From Methylocystis sp. IM3 (lineage in GTDB: Bacteria > Pseudomonadota > Alphaproteobacteria > Rhizobiales > Beijerinckiaceae): DNA of 64,000 bases. The position numbers were made by a program, and so were the translations under genes. Under the pieces are notes generated by a model. It was not told the DNA's origin. It searched no databases and saw only the letters and a program-made list of their open reading frames with translations. Positions 17,363 through 26,910 of this stretch are shown piece by piece. The DNA is taken from positions 3,578,501 to 3,642,500 of the forward strand of contig NZ_JBBPBZ010000002.1 of NCBI RefSeq assembly GCF_038070105.1. The letters are read 5' to 3'. Position 1 is the first letter of the stretch; every line of letters begins with the position of its first letter.

Positions 17363-18793
17363 TTATTTCTTGCCGAGCGCGGCGATGGCGCCGTGCAGCA
17401 GATCGTCCGCGGCGCGCGCGGCCTCGACCCGCTGACGCAGCGTGGCGCCAAAATCCTTCGAATCCTCCCGCGCCGGTTCGGGGAGGCTGTCATAGAGGCT
17501 CAGGGCCGCCGCGAAATCATTGTGCGTCAAGGCCATTTCGATCCGGTGGAGCTTGCCTTCGAGGCTCTCGGGCTCCGCTTCGCCGGTCGGGCGCACTTTC
17601 ACGAGCTTGCTCGCGCCCTGCAGAAGATGCTCGGTCAGCGCGCCGCTCTCCTGGCCGGCGTGATTCTCATGCGCCCGGATGCTCTTGGCCACGGGCTGGA
17701 AGGCTTGGCCGAGCTGAGCGCCCGTCGGGGCGCCCTTCTCGGCGAATTCGGTCAGCGCAGGCGCGGGCGACGGCTCCGCTCCGAGTCGGGCGTAGGCGGC
17801 GATCTCCTCGGCGAAAGGCCGGCCGGCCTCGAGCTCGCGCTGCACGGCGAAGGCCAGAACCACGGCCGCCCCGGAAGCGTCGGGCGCGGCGGCGGAGACG
17901 GAGGCGGGCTTGGGCGCCTCGGCCTCGGGGGCGGCGCGCGTCTCGTTTTTCGGCGCGTCCAGCCGCTCCCTCAGAGCCTTCACCTCGTCGCTCAGGGCGT
18001 CGATCTGGCCGACGAGCGCAAAGATCAGGTCACGATCCGAAAAACCCTCGAGGTCGGCCTCCTTCGCGGCGGGCGCGGCCGCAGCCGCAGGCTTGGCGTC
18101 GATCGATTTGGCGTCGATCGATTTGGCCTCGGGCGGCTCGGCCGGCTCGAGAGCTTTGGGCTCCTGGGGCCTGGCCTCCGTGGAGGCGGCCGGGGCCGGC
18201 GTCTCGACGGGCTTGACCTCAGCGGAAGGCGTCTCGACGGGCTTTGTCTCCGCCGTCCTGGCCTCATCGGGCGTCGCTGCCGCAGGCTGTTGCTGGCGGG
18301 GTTCCGGCGCAGGGGGCGGGAGCTCGGCGGATTTTTCCGGCTCCGCGGGTGCGGCGGGCGATGGCTGCTCTTCGAGCGGCGCTTTTTCAAGAAGCGCCTG
18401 CGCGCCGTTGGGAGCGGCGTCCGGCTTCGCGGCCCCGCCGGTTAGCCCGCCGACGAGCGAGCGCCCCTTGTCGAGGAGGCCGTGCGCTTCGCGCAGCCCT
18501 TCGTCCACATAGCTGGCGGCGACGTCGATGCGCGGATCGACGTTCCGGAAGGTCAGCGCCGCATAGCCGGCGCCAGCCGCGAGCGCCGCCAGGACCAGCG
18601 CGGAGACGGAGAGCTTCAGGACAGGCCGCCCCTTGCGGGGCGCGGGCTTTCCTTGCGGCGCGGGCTTGGCGCCGGGAGCCTCGGGAGCGGCGCCGGCTTT
18701 GGCGGCCGGCGCGCCCGGGCCCTTCGGACTCTCGGCCTTCGGGCTTTCCGCCTTGGACGCTTGATCGGTCTTCTCGGTTCCAGGGGCCGCCAT
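17363..18793 (-). CDS. Mitofilin-family inner membrane protein (COG4223)
   Basis: A 476-residue protein related to mitochondrial Mic60. It has a basic Pro/Ala/Lys-rich cytoplasmic start (1-50), one membrane helix (about LSVSALVLAALAAGAGYAAL), a long Ala/Pro/Glu linker (100-260), a predicted coiled coil (DRDLIFALVGQIDALSDEVKALRERLDAPK), and a C-terminal domain ending NDFAAALSLYDSLPEPAREDSKDFGATLRQRVEAARAADDLL-like helices typical of mitofilin. The family helps shape membranes and contacts outer-membrane proteins. Usually hemC and hemD lie upstream; here a CoA lyase gene does. Confidence 0.85.
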   Translation of the reverse strand: MAAPGTEKTDQASKAESPKAESPKGPGAPAAKAGAAPEAPGAKPAPQGKPAPRKGRPVLKLSVSALVLAALAAGAGYAALTFRNVDPRIDVAASYVDEGLREAHGLLDKGRSLVGGLTGGAAKPDAAPNGAQALLEKAPLEEQPSPAAPAEPEKSAELPPPAPEPRQQQPAAATPDEARTAETKPVETPSAEVKPVETPAPAASTEARPQEPKALEPAEPPEAKSIDAKSIDAKPAAAAAPAAKEADLEGFSDRDLIFALVGQIDALSDEVKALRERLDAPKNETRAAPEAEAPKPASVSAAAPDASGAAVVLAFAVQRELEAGRPFAEEIAAYARLGAEPSPAPALTEFAEKGAPTGAQLGQAFQPVAKSIRAHENHAGQESGALTEHLLQGASKLVKVRPTGEAEPESLEGKLHRIEMALTHNDFAAALSLYDSLPEPAREDSKDFGATLRQRVEAARAADDLLHGAIAALGKK

Positions 18794-18880
18794 GCTCGCC
18801 GTCCTCGCTCTCTTCTCCGCTGACCGGGCAGGTATAAAGGAGGCGGCCTGCCCGCGAAACAGGCTTTGGACCTTTTGGCT

Positions 18881-19753
18881 TTAGCCTGCGGCCTCCATCA
18901 GCGCCAGCGTGCGGCGCGCAATGTCGAGATGGAGGCGCTCGACCATCTTGCCGTCGAGCTGCACCACGCCTTTCTCCGCATTCTCGGGTTCGTCGAAGAC
19001 CGCGATGATCCGGCGGGCGAAGTCGACCTCCTCGGCGGTGGGCGCGAAGATCTCGTTCACTGGCGCGATCTGGCTCGGGTGGATCAGCATCTTGCCGTCG
19101 AAGCCCATGTCGCGGCCCTGCTCGGCCTCGCGGCGCAGGCCGGCTTCATCGTTGAAATCGTTGTAGATGCCGTCGATGATCTCGATGTCGTGCACGCGCG
19201 CCGCCAGCACGCCGGCCGAGAGCCAGGACAGGAGCGCCGGGCGGCCGGGGGTGAGGCGGGCGCGCGTCGATTTGGCGATGTCGTTGGGGCCGAGCACCAG
19301 CACCTCGAGGCGCGAGGCCGGATCGTCGGCGGCGCTCGCGATCTTTTCGATGTCGAAGATCGCGCGCGGCGTCTCGATCATCGCCCAGAGCCTGGTGTGG
19401 AAGGGCGCGCCCGCGGCGACGATGTCGGCGGCGGCCTTGAGAATTTCATCTCGCGAATTCACTTTCGGGATCACGATGGCGTCCGGCCCGGCGGGCGCGA
19501 TCGCCGCAATGTCGGGCTTGTACCACTCCGAGCCGCGCGCATTGACGCGCACGACGATCTGACGGTCGCCATAGCCGCCGCCCTTCACCGCCTGCGCGAC
19601 CTGCGCGCGCGCCGTCTCCTTGGCGGCCTCGGCGACACCGTCCTCGAGCTCGAACATCAGAACGTCGGCCTTGAGGGTCTTGCCCTTTTCCAGCGCGCGG
19701 GCGTTGGAGCCCGGCATGGCCAGCACGCTACGCTTCAGTTTCGAAATCATCAT
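18881..19753 (-). CDS. CitE-family CoA-ester lyase or malyl-CoA thioesterase
   Basis: A 290-residue HpcH/HpaI-CitE protein. Motifs are KRSVLAMPGSNARALEKG, MFELEDGVAEAAKE (acidic metal site), VVRVNARGSEW, AIVIPKV, AMIETPRAIFDIEKIA, LGPNDIAKSTRAR and GKMLIHPSQI. The short form with PGSNxxxxEK is shared by malyl-CoA lyases, malyl-CoA thioesterases (Mcl2) and other CoA-ester lyases, so reaction assignment is open. With mcl and mcd in the same window, malyl-CoA thioesterase of the ethylmalonyl-CoA pathway is a good candidate. Doublet ATG at 19753/19750. It is divergent from the carbonic anhydrase gene. Confidence 0.82.
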   Translation of the reverse strand: MMISKLKRSVLAMPGSNARALEKGKTLKADVLMFELEDGVAEAAKETARAQVAQAVKGGGYGDRQIVVRVNARGSEWYKPDIAAIAPAGPDAIVIPKVNSRDEILKAAADIVAAGAPFHTRLWAMIETPRAIFDIEKIASAADDPASRLEVLVLGPNDIAKSTRARLTPGRPALLSWLSAGVLAARVHDIEIIDGIYNDFNDEAGLRREAEQGRDMGFDGKMLIHPSQIAPVNEIFAPTAEEVDFARRIIAVFDEPENAEKGVVQLDGKMVERLHLDIARRTLALMEAAG

Positions 19754-19888
19754 TTGCTCGCTTCGAAGGTGTAAGGGGTCATCTTTCTCTTGCCGCGCCG
19801 GCCCTCCTACACAATAAGAAGCGTCTCCGCCATCCGCCTTTGTGGCGCTTGCGGGGGTTCGCCGCCATCCTTTCCGGAACCGTCCAAG

Positions 19889-20605
19889 ATGCAACCCGAC
19901 GACAGCCCCGCGCCCGGCGGGGGCCTCCCACCCCACCTCGTGGACGGCTACGAGGTGTTTCTGTCCGGCCGCTTCCGCGCCGAGCAGGCGCGGTTCCGGA
20001 CTCTCGGCATCAAGGGCCAGAAGCCGACGACCATGGTGATCGGCTGCTGCGATTCGCGCGTGGCGCCCGAGGCGATCTTCGACGCCGGGCCGGGCGAATT
20101 GTTCGTGTTGCGCAATGTGGCGGCGCTCGTCCCGCCCTATGAGCCGGACGACCATTTCCACGGCGCCTCCGCGGCGCTCGAATACGCCATCATGGCGCTC
20201 GAGGTGCACCATATCGTGGTGCTCGGCCACGGCCAGTGCGGCGGCGTGCGCGCCTTCGCCGAGATCAGCGTCAACCCCGAAGCGCCGCGCCTCAGCCATA
20301 GCGATTTCATCGGCGACTGGATCAAGATGCTCGGGCCCGCCGTCGAGCGGCTCGGCTGCCCGCCTGACCCGCAGGATCCCGCCTATCTCCAGGCGCTCGA
20401 ATTCGAGTCGATCAAGCAGACGCTCCTCAATCTGCGCAGCTTTCCCATGGTGCAGATCCTCGAGCGGCGGGGCTATCTGCATCTCCACGCCGCTTATTTC
20501 AGCGTGATGGACGGCCGCCTGCTGGCGCTCGACGAGGCTTCGGGCGCCTTCCGCCCGGTCGCGGAGGAGGCCCATGCCGCGGCCCTCGAGGAGACGCGAT
20601 CTTGA
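19889..20605 (+). CDS. Beta-class carbonic anhydrase
   Basis: A 238-residue cytosolic zinc enzyme that interconverts CO2 and bicarbonate. The zinc ligands lie in CCDSRVAP and in HGQCGG, and RNVAALVPPYEPD and GASAALEYAIMALEVHHIVVLGH are family segments. In a serine-cycle or ethylmalonyl-CoA organism, it would feed bicarbonate or CO2 to carboxylases; this is inference. ATG at 19889 is preferred to an upstream in-frame TTG because conserved sequence begins shortly after it. The stop overlaps the next start (TTGA). Confidence 0.94.
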   Translation: MQPDDSPAPGGGLPPHLVDGYEVFLSGRFRAEQARFRTLGIKGQKPTTMVIGCCDSRVAPEAIFDAGPGELFVLRNVAALVPPYEPDDHFHGASAALEYAIMALEVHHIVVLGHGQCGGVRAFAEISVNPEAPRLSHSDFIGDWIKMLGPAVERLGCPPDPQDPAYLQALEFESIKQTLLNLRSFPMVQILERRGYLHLHAAYFSVMDGRLLALDEASGAFRPVAEEAHAAALEETRS

Positions 20606-21513
20606 CGCAGACGACGGCCGCTGCGCGGGCGGCGACGATTCCCGAAATTTCCGGGATCCACGAACTCGCCGGACGCTATGAGGCGATCCTCTGCGACGTC
20701 TGGGGCGTGCTCATCGACGGCAAGAAACATTTTCCGCAGGCCGCCGACGCGCTCATCCGCTTTCGCGGCCAGGGCGGCAAGGTCGTGCTGGTCACCAACG
20801 CCTCGCGGCCCGACGCCGAAGTGCGCCGGCAGCTTCTGGGGCTCGGCCTGCCCGAGGCCGCCTTCGACGATCTCGTCTCGGCGGGCGAACTGACGCTCAA
20901 TGAAATGGTCGCGCGCAAGGGGCAGGCCTGCTATCACCTCGGGCCGCCGCGCGACAACGGGCTTTTCGATGAGGCGGGCCGCCGGCTCGGCGCGCCGCTG
21001 CGCAAGGCCTCGCCCGAGGAAGCGGATTACGTCGTCTGCACCGGGCTCTTCGACGAGCGCGCCGAAATTCCGCAGGATTACGACGAAAGACTCGCCGCGC
21101 TGAAGGCGCGCGATCTCGTCATGATCTGCGCGAACCCGGACATTGTGGTCGCCATCGGCGACGATATCGTCTATTGCGCGGGGGCGATCGCCGAACGCTA
21201 CGCCGCCATGGGCGGCAAGGTGCTGATGTTCGGCAAGCCGCACCCGCCGATCTACGCCGCCGCCCGCGAGAGGCTCGCGCGCCTCGCCGGCCGGCCGGTT
21301 CCGGACCGGCGCATCGTCGCCATCGGCGACGGCGCCCTGACCGATCTCGCCGGGGCGGGCCGGGCCGGCCTCGATTGCGTCTTCGTCACCGACGGCGTGC
21401 ATGGCGAGGAGCTGCGCCCGGCGGGAGGCGACATCGACCCGGCCGCGCTCGAGCGGCTGGTCGAAATCGCGGGCGCGCGCCCCGTCGCTTTGGCCCGCGC
21501 GGTTTTCTGGTAA
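20602..21513 (+). CDS. TIGR01459 family HAD hydrolase (class IIA)
   Basis: A 303-residue haloacid-dehalogenase phosphatase. The nucleophile motif is LCDVWGVLIDG, motif II is VLVTNASRP, and motif III/IV are GKPHPPIY and IGDGALTDLAGA. The class IIA cap lies between residues about 75 and 215. The alphaproteobacterial TIGR01459 group has no defined substrate; relatives act on sugar or nucleotide phosphates. The start is a TTG overlapping the carbonic anhydrase stop, with GAGGAGACG upstream, so the two are translationally coupled. Confidence 0.88.
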   Translation: MTQTTAAARAATIPEISGIHELAGRYEAILCDVWGVLIDGKKHFPQAADALIRFRGQGGKVVLVTNASRPDAEVRRQLLGLGLPEAAFDDLVSAGELTLNEMVARKGQACYHLGPPRDNGLFDEAGRRLGAPLRKASPEEADYVVCTGLFDERAEIPQDYDERLAALKARDLVMICANPDIVVAIGDDIVYCAGAIAERYAAMGGKVLMFGKPHPPIYAAARERLARLAGRPVPDRRIVAIGDGALTDLAGAGRAGLDCVFVTDGVHGEELRPAGGDIDPAALERLVEIAGARPVALARAVFW

Positions 21514-21570
21514 AAGGGGGCGTCGGGCGCCCCCGCCCCTCCAACTCCAAAACGATCCGGTGAAAAGAAA

Positions 21571-22047
21571 ATGTCGACGCCCTTCAAAATCTATTATTTC
21601 GAAGATCTGAGCGTCGGCATGCGCGAAACGCTGATGAAGGCCGTGATGGACGATGACGTCATCGCCTTCGCCGATCTCTCGGGCGACCGCAATCCGATCC
21701 ATCTCTCGGACCATTTCGCCTCCAAGACGCGCTTTGGCGAGCGCATCGTCCACGGCCTCTACACCGCCTCGCTGATCTCGACCGTCATCGGCATGTATCT
21801 GCCGGGGCCGGGCGCGGTCTATCTGTCGCAGACGCTGAATTTCCGGGCGCCGGTGAAGATCGGCGACGTGATCACCGTCGTCGTCGAGGTGGTCGAACTC
21901 GTCGAGAAGGGCCGCCGCGCCAAGCTCAAATGCGAATGCCTGGTCGACGGCAAGGTCGTCCTCGACGGCGAGGCGACGGTGATGGTCCCCTCGCGCGAAC
22001 AGGCCGCCCGCGCGGCGCCTCCGGCGGAGAAGCCGGCGACGGCGTGA
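21571..22047 (+). CDS. phaJ: MaoC-like (R)-specific enoyl-CoA hydratase
   Basis: A 158-residue single hot-dog-domain hydratase. The hydratase-2 signature FADLSGDRNPIHLSDHFASKTRFGERIVHG gives the catalytic Asp and His (D-x4-H). It would make (R)-3-hydroxyacyl-CoA, linking beta-oxidation with PHB synthesis, or hydrate another short enoyl-CoA. It is only half the length of mesaconyl-CoA hydratase, so that step is not assigned to it. GGTGAAAAGAAA precedes the ATG. It lies 57 bases after the HAD gene, possibly the same transcript. Confidence 0.85.
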   Translation: MSTPFKIYYFEDLSVGMRETLMKAVMDDDVIAFADLSGDRNPIHLSDHFASKTRFGERIVHGLYTASLISTVIGMYLPGPGAVYLSQTLNFRAPVKIGDVITVVVEVVELVEKGRRAKLKCECLVDGKVVLDGEATVMVPSREQAARAAPPAEKPATA

Positions 22048-22202
22048 AATTTGGCCTTGTTGGAGGTCCCGAAGCGGCCTGACGGGCGAAGGCTCACTGC
22101 ACAAAGCGACGCTTGCCGGCGCGGCGCATCGATTTTTCGCTCCCCTTGCGCTTCGGGCCGCCGCGCGGCAGTTTGACGCCCCGCGCCCGATCGGATCAGC
22201 CC

Positions 22203-23156
22203 GTGACGAAATCGCCCTTCATTGTCGCCCGCGACCCCGAAAGCCCGCCCGAGGGGCTCGAGGGCGCCGTCGTCGCCATCGGGAATTTCGACGGGCTGCA
22301 TCGCGGCCATCGCGGCGTCGCGGCGCGCGCCCAGGCGCTGGCGAAAAAGCTCGGCAGGCCCTGCGCGCTGCTGACCTTCGAGCCGCATCCGGCCGATGTC
22401 TTCGCCGGCCGGCCGGTGATCTTTCGGCTGACCCCGCCCGCCGCCAAGGCGGCGCAGGCGAGCCGGCTCGGGCTCGACGGCATGATCGTGCTGACTTTCG
22501 ATCCGAAATTCGCCGCGCGGCCCGCCCGCGAATTCACCGAGGAAATCCTGAAGAAAAAGCTCGGCGTTTCGGCCGTGGTCGCGGGCTACGACTTCCGCTT
22601 CGGCGCCGGCCGGGCGGGAGACGCCGCCTTCCTGCGGGCCGAGGGCGAGCGGCTGGGCTTCGCGGTCGAGATCGTCGACCGGATCACGCAGGACGAAGAC
22701 GGAAGCCTCGAGGCGGTGTCCTCGACAGCGACGCGCGAGGCGCTGGAGAAGGGCGACGTCGAGGCGGCGCGCCGGCTTCTGGGCCATCCCTATTTCGTGC
22801 GCGGCGTCGTGCGGCACGGCGACAAGCGCGGGCGCCATCTGGGCTTCCCGACCGCCAATCTCGCGCTCGACCCCTCGAACCGCCTGCGCCACGGCGTTTA
22901 CGCCGTCACGATCGAGATCGATGGCGTCTGGCGCGACGCCGTGGCGAGTTTCGGCCGCCGCCCCACCTTCGACAATGGCGCGCCGCTTCTCGAGGTCTTC
23001 GTATTCGATTTTTCGGGCGACCTCTACGGCAAGGACGTCGAGGTGGCGTTTCACGCCTTTTTGAGAGGCGAGGAGAAATTCGACAGCGTCGAGACGCTGA
23101 TCGCGAAGATGGATGACGACAGCGCCCGCGCCCGCGCCATCCTCGCAAGCCGCTAG
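22203..23156 (+). CDS. ribF: Bifunctional riboflavin kinase / FAD synthetase
   Basis: A 317-residue enzyme turning riboflavin into FMN and then FAD. The N-terminal adenylyltransferase half shows VVAIGNFDGLHRGHRGV and LTFEPHPADVF, FDPKFAARPAREFTEEIL and GYDFRFGAGRAGD. The C-terminal kinase half has GVVRHGDKRGRHLGFPTANL and VASFGRRPTFDNG and LLEVFVFDFSGDLYGK. GTG at 22203 is chosen because homologues begin close to the RDPESPPEGLEGAVVAIGNFDG region; an ATG 30 codons upstream gives an arginine-rich non-conserved leader. The flavin supply suits the several flavoproteins in the window. Confidence 0.95.
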   Translation: MTKSPFIVARDPESPPEGLEGAVVAIGNFDGLHRGHRGVAARAQALAKKLGRPCALLTFEPHPADVFAGRPVIFRLTPPAAKAAQASRLGLDGMIVLTFDPKFAARPAREFTEEILKKKLGVSAVVAGYDFRFGAGRAGDAAFLRAEGERLGFAVEIVDRITQDEDGSLEAVSSTATREALEKGDVEAARRLLGHPYFVRGVVRHGDKRGRHLGFPTANLALDPSNRLRHGVYAVTIEIDGVWRDAVASFGRRPTFDNGAPLLEVFVFDFSGDLYGKDVEVAFHAFLRGEEKFDSVETLIAKMDDDSARARAILASR

Positions 23157-23233
23157 ATCCCGCAAGGGCGGCGGGCGGCGTTGCGGCAAGGCCTCCCAAC
23201 GCCTATTTTCGCGACAGAAAAGGAGTCCGCGTC

Positions 23234-23527
23234 ATGAGCGAGAAGCCCAAAGGCGAGATCGAGATCATCCCGCCCGGCGCAGAGCGGGAGGACGAGTTCG
23301 CGACGTCGCGCATCTGGATCTCTTCGGGTTCCGGCGAGGTGAAATTCGTGCGCCTCGGTCCGTTCCAGAGCCTGTTGCTCGGTTTCGGCCTGCTGGTTCT
23401 GATCGGTCTCGGCCTGTTCTTCCTCTCCGGCCTCTTTCTCATCCTTGCGCCCGCCGTCGTCCTGCTCGGCGCGGGGGCGTGGGTCGCGCACAAGCTTGGC
23501 GTCGGTCCCTTCCGGCGGCTGAGGTAG
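23234..23527 (+). CDS. Small two-helix membrane protein (97 aa)
   Basis: An unrecognised 97-residue protein with an acidic N-terminal half (EIEIIPPGAEREDEFATSRIWISS) and two closely packed hydrophobic helices (LLLGFGLLVLIGLGLFFLSGLFLILAPAV-type, residues about 47-87), then a basic end (GPFRRLR). AAAAGGAGT lies upstream of the ATG, so translation is well supported. It sits between ribF and ileS. Confidence 0.75.
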   Translation: MSEKPKGEIEIIPPGAEREDEFATSRIWISSGSGEVKFVRLGPFQSLLLGFGLLVLIGLGLFFLSGLFLILAPAVVLLGAGAWVAHKLGVGPFRRLR

Positions 23528-23755
23528 ATAAGAATTCATCGGGCTTCCGAGGCTTTTCCGCCGGGACGGCGCTTGCTAAAGAGAGCCATGCCGCCCCCGC
23601 AAAAACGAATTACCCGCCCGGCCCACGCTTGAGACCGTCATGTCTCGCGGGGGGTCGGGGTCTTGGGCGCGATTGGCGCTCCTTCAGCAAATCCTTTATG
23701 TGACGCGGACCCTGCCGCCCCATCCGGCGCCGCCCGACCCTGGCTTCTACGACCC

Positions 23756-26749
23756 ATGAACGACGAAACGCCCAAAGGGCCCGATTATTCCAAGAGCCTC
23801 TATCTGCCCGAGACGGCGTTCCCGATGCGCGCGGGCCTGCCCCAGCGCGAGCCCGACCTTCTGAAACGCTGGGCGGAGATCGGCCTCGACGCGAAGATGC
23901 GGGAGGCGGCGCAGGGCCGGCCGAAATTCACCCTGCACGACGGGCCGCCCTACGCCAACGGCAACATCCACATCGGCCACGCGCTCAACAAGATCCTCAA
24001 GGACATCGTCACGCGCAGCCAGCGCATGACCGGCAAGGACTGCGTCTATGTGCCGGGCTGGGACTGCCACGGCCTGCCGATCGAATGGAAGATCGAGGAA
24101 GAGAACTACCGGGCCAAGGGCAAGAAGAAGCCCGACTTCTCCCGCCCCGAGGAGATGATCGCCTTTCGCCGCGAGTGCCGCGCCTACGCCGAACATTGGC
24201 TCTCGATCCAGCGCGAGGAGTTCAAGCGCCTCGGCGTCGCAGGCGAGTGGGACCGTCCTTACGCCACCATGGCCTTTCCGGCCGAGGCGATCATCGCGCG
24301 CGAAATTTTGAAATTCGCCGAGAACGGCCTGCTCTATCGCGGCTCCAAGCCCGTCATGTGGAGCGTCGTCGAAAAGACCGCGCTCGCCGAGGCCGAAGTC
24401 GAATATGAGGACCACACCAGCGACACGGTCTGGGTCGCCTTCCCCATTCCGCGCGGCGCGCGCCCCGATCTGTCCGACGCGCGCGTCGTCATCTGGACGA
24501 CGACGCCCTGGACGTTGCCGGGCAATCGCGCGATCTCGTTTTCCTCGAAGATCGCCTATGGCCTCTATCGCGTGACCGACGCGCCCGACGCTAACTGGGC
24601 CTTTCCGGGCGCGAAATTCATCCTGGCCGACAAGCTCGCGGGCGACGTTTTCAAGGCCGCGAAGGTCGCGGGCTTCGAGCGCCTGCGCGACGTTGCGGCG
24701 GCGGAGCTTTCGGACCTCGTCTGCGCCCATCCGCTCGCGCATCTCGGCTACGCCTTCGACGTGCCGCTCTTCGACGGCGATCACGTGACCGACGACACGG
24801 GCACGGGCTTCGTGCATACGGCGCCCGGACACGGCCGCGAGGATTTCGACATCTGGATGGCGAACGGCCGTCGCCTCGCCGAGAGCGGAATCGAGACGCG
24901 CATCCCTTATACGGTCGACGAGGACGGCTTCTATACGCCGGAGGCGCCCGGCTTCTCCGGCAAGCGCGTGCTCACCGAAAAGGGCGAGAAGGGCGACGCC
25001 AACGAGGCTGTGATGGCGGAGCTCGTCACGGCCGGAAACCTCGTCGCGCGCGGCCGGCTGAAGCATCAGTATCCGCATTCGTGGCGCTCCAAGAAGCCGG
25101 TGATCTTCCGCAATACGCCGCAATGGTTCATCGCGATGGACAAGCCCTTCGACGGCGCCCCGCTCTCCGACGGCGAGAAGGGGAATGCGCCCACCCTGCG
25201 CGCCATCGCGCTCGAAGAGATTGCGCGCACGCAATGGACGCCGGCCGCCGGCGAGAACCGCATTCGCGGCATGATCGCCAACCGGCCCGACTGGGTCGTC
25301 TCCCGTCAGCGCGCCTGGGGCGTGCCGATCGCCGTTTTCGTCAAGAAAGGCACGCATGAGATCCTCGTCGATCCGCGCGTGAACGAACGCATCGTCGCGG
25401 CGTTCGAGGCCGAGGGCGCCGACGCCTGGTACGAGGCCCGCGCCGCCGAGCGTTTTCTCGCGCCCGACCACGATCCGGAGGATTACGAAAAGGTCGCCGA
25501 CGTTCTCGACGTTTGGTTCGACTCAGGCTCGACTCACGCCTTCGTGCTGGACGATCCGAAAAACTTCCCCGCGCTCGCCGGCATTCACAGAAAGCGCGAC
25601 GGCGGCGAGGACGAGGTCATGTATCTCGAAGGCTCGGACCAGCATCGCGGCTGGTTCCACTCCTCCCTTCTCGAAAGCTGCGGCACGCGCGGCCGCGCGC
25701 CCTATGACGCCGTGCTGACCCATGGCTTCGTGCTCGACGAGAAGGGCCGCAAGATGTCGAAGTCGCTCGGCAATGTCGTCGCGCCGCAGAAAGTGATCGC
25801 AGATTCGGGGGCCGACATTCTGCGCCTGTGGGTCGCGGCCTCGGATTACGCCGACGATCTGCGCGTCGGTCCCGAAATCCTGAAGACCTTTGTCGATCTC
25901 TATCGCAAATTGCGCAATACGCTGCGCTGGATGATCGGCGCGCTCGCCCATTACGGGGCAGACGACGAAGCGGCGCTCGAGCACGCGGGCGAACTCGAAC
26001 GTCTCATGCTGCATCGCCTCGTCGAGATGGACGCCTCGATCCGCTCGGCCTATGCGGCCCATGACTACAAGCGGGTCGTGGCGCTGCTCACGCCCTTCAT
26101 GACGAGCGATCTCTCCGCCTTCTATTTCGACATCCGCAAGGACACGCTCTATTGCGAGCCGCCGTCGAGCGTGAAGCGCAAGGCCGCGCTCGCGACGATC
26201 GAACACATCTTCCGCTGCGTGACGACATGGCTCGCGCCCATTCTCGTCTTCACCGCGGAGGAGGCCTGGCTCTCGCGCTATCCGGACGCCCTCTCCGTGC
26301 ATGTCGAGAGCTTCCCCGACATTCCCTCCCACTGGCGCGACGAGGCGCTCGCGAAGAAATGGGAGGGCGTGCGCGCCATTCGCTCGGTCGTGACCGGGGC
26401 GCTTGAGATCGAACGCGCGCAAAAGCGCATCGGCTCCTCGCTCGAGGCCGCGCCGGTCGTCTACATCGCCGACGGCAAGCTGCGCATGGATCTCGATGGC
26501 GTCGATTTCGCCGAGATCTGCATCGTCTCCGATCTGGAGATCGTCACGGGCGACGGGCCGGCCGACGCGTTCCGCCTCCCCGAGGTCGCGGGCGTCGCCG
26601 TGGTTCCGAGACGGGCCGCGGGGGTCAAATGCGCCCGCTCCTGGAAATATTTCGATCCCGCCGCGGCGGAGCCGGACTATCCCGACGTGACGCCTCGCGA
26701 CGCGCAGGCGCTGCGGGAGCTGAAGGCGCTCGGGCGCTGGAGCGCCTGA
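23756..26749 (+). CDS. ileS: Isoleucyl-tRNA synthetase
   Basis: A 997-residue class Ia synthetase. HIGH is in [25 protein letters not shown] sequence (ends at 24000), and the KMSKS loop is [10 protein letters not shown]. The editing CP1 domain contains [16 protein letters not shown] and [15 protein letters not shown]. The catalytic WFDSGSTH and [12 protein letters not shown] segments are complete. The C-terminal end has [10 protein letters not shown], the alphaproteobacterial form without a full zinc finger. ATG at 23756 is chosen over an upstream frame extension since the family start [19 protein letters not shown] follows it. Confidence 0.98.
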   Translation: MNDETPKGPDYSKSLYLPETAFPMRAGLPQREPDLLKRWAEIGLDAKMREAAQGRPKFTLHDGPPYANGNIHIGHALNKILKDIVTRSQRMTGKDCVYVPGWDCHGLPIEWKIEEENYRAKGKKKPDFSRPEEMIAFRRECRAYAEHWLSIQREEFKRLGVAGEWDRPYATMAFPAEAIIAREILKFAENGLLYRGSKPVMWSVVEKTALAEAEVEYEDHTSDTVWVAFPIPRGARPDLSDARVVIWTTTPWTLPGNRAISFSSKIAYGLYRVTDAPDANWAFPGAKFILADKLAGDVFKAAKVAGFERLRDVAAAELSDLVCAHPLAHLGYAFDVPLFDGDHVTDDTGTGFVHTAPGHGREDFDIWMANGRRLAESGIETRIPYTVDEDGFYTPEAPGFSGKRVLTEKGEKGDANEAVMAELVTAGNLVARGRLKHQYPHSWRSKKPVIFRNTPQWFIAMDKPFDGAPLSDGEKGNAPTLRAIALEEIARTQWTPAAGENRIRGMIANRPDWVVSRQRAWGVPIAVFVKKGTHEILVDPRVNERIVAAFEAEGADAWYEARAAERFLAPDHDPEDYEKVADVLDVWFDSGSTHAFVLDDPKNFPALAGIHRKRDGGEDEVMYLEGSDQHRGWFHSSLLESCGTRGRAPYDAVLTHGFVLDEKGRKMSKSLGNVVAPQKVIADSGADILRLWVAASDYADDLRVGPEILKTFVDLYRKLRNTLRWMIGALAHYGADDEAALEHAGELERLMLHRLVEMDASIRSAYAAHDYKRVVALLTPFMTSDLSAFYFDIRKDTLYCEPPSSVKRKAALATIEHIFRCVTTWLAPILVFTAEEAWLSRYPDALSVHVESFPDIPSHWRDEALAKKWEGVRAIRSVVTGALEIERAQKRIGSSLEAAPVVYIADGKLRMDLDGVDFAEICIVSDLEIVTGDGPADAFRLPEVAGVAVVPRRAAGVKCARSWKYFDPAAAEPDYPDVTPRDAQALRELKALGRWSA

Positions 26750-26783
26750 GCGGCCCGTATGAAGCGCGCCGACAGCACCGCGG

Positions 26784-26887
26784 CCCCCTCCCTGACCCGC
26801 CCCCGCTGCGCGGGAGAGGGGACGCGCGCGATCGGCGTCCTCGATGAAGGCCACGCCCTGCGCCCTCTCCCGCAAAGCGGGGGAGGG
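26784..26887. repeat. Two GC-rich palindromes after ileS
   Basis: The ileS-flippase gap holds an imperfect palindrome CCCCCTCCC...GGGAGAGGGG (26784-26821) and a cleaner one CCCTCTCCCGC-AAA-GCGGGGGAGGG (26863-26887). Both belong to the same repeat group as those near mcl, rpsP and the dehydrogenase at 34.7 kb. No T-run follows, so a processing or transcript-stabilising role is as likely as termination. Confidence 0.65.
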
Positions 26888-26910
26888 CTGTCGAGGGGGC
26901 GCGGCCGCCC

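Noticed and set aside
16058..18445. 795-codon open frame on the plus strand
   Set aside because: It mirrors hemY and the mitofilin-like gene on the minus strand; the translation is Arg/Gly-rich with no recognisable domain.
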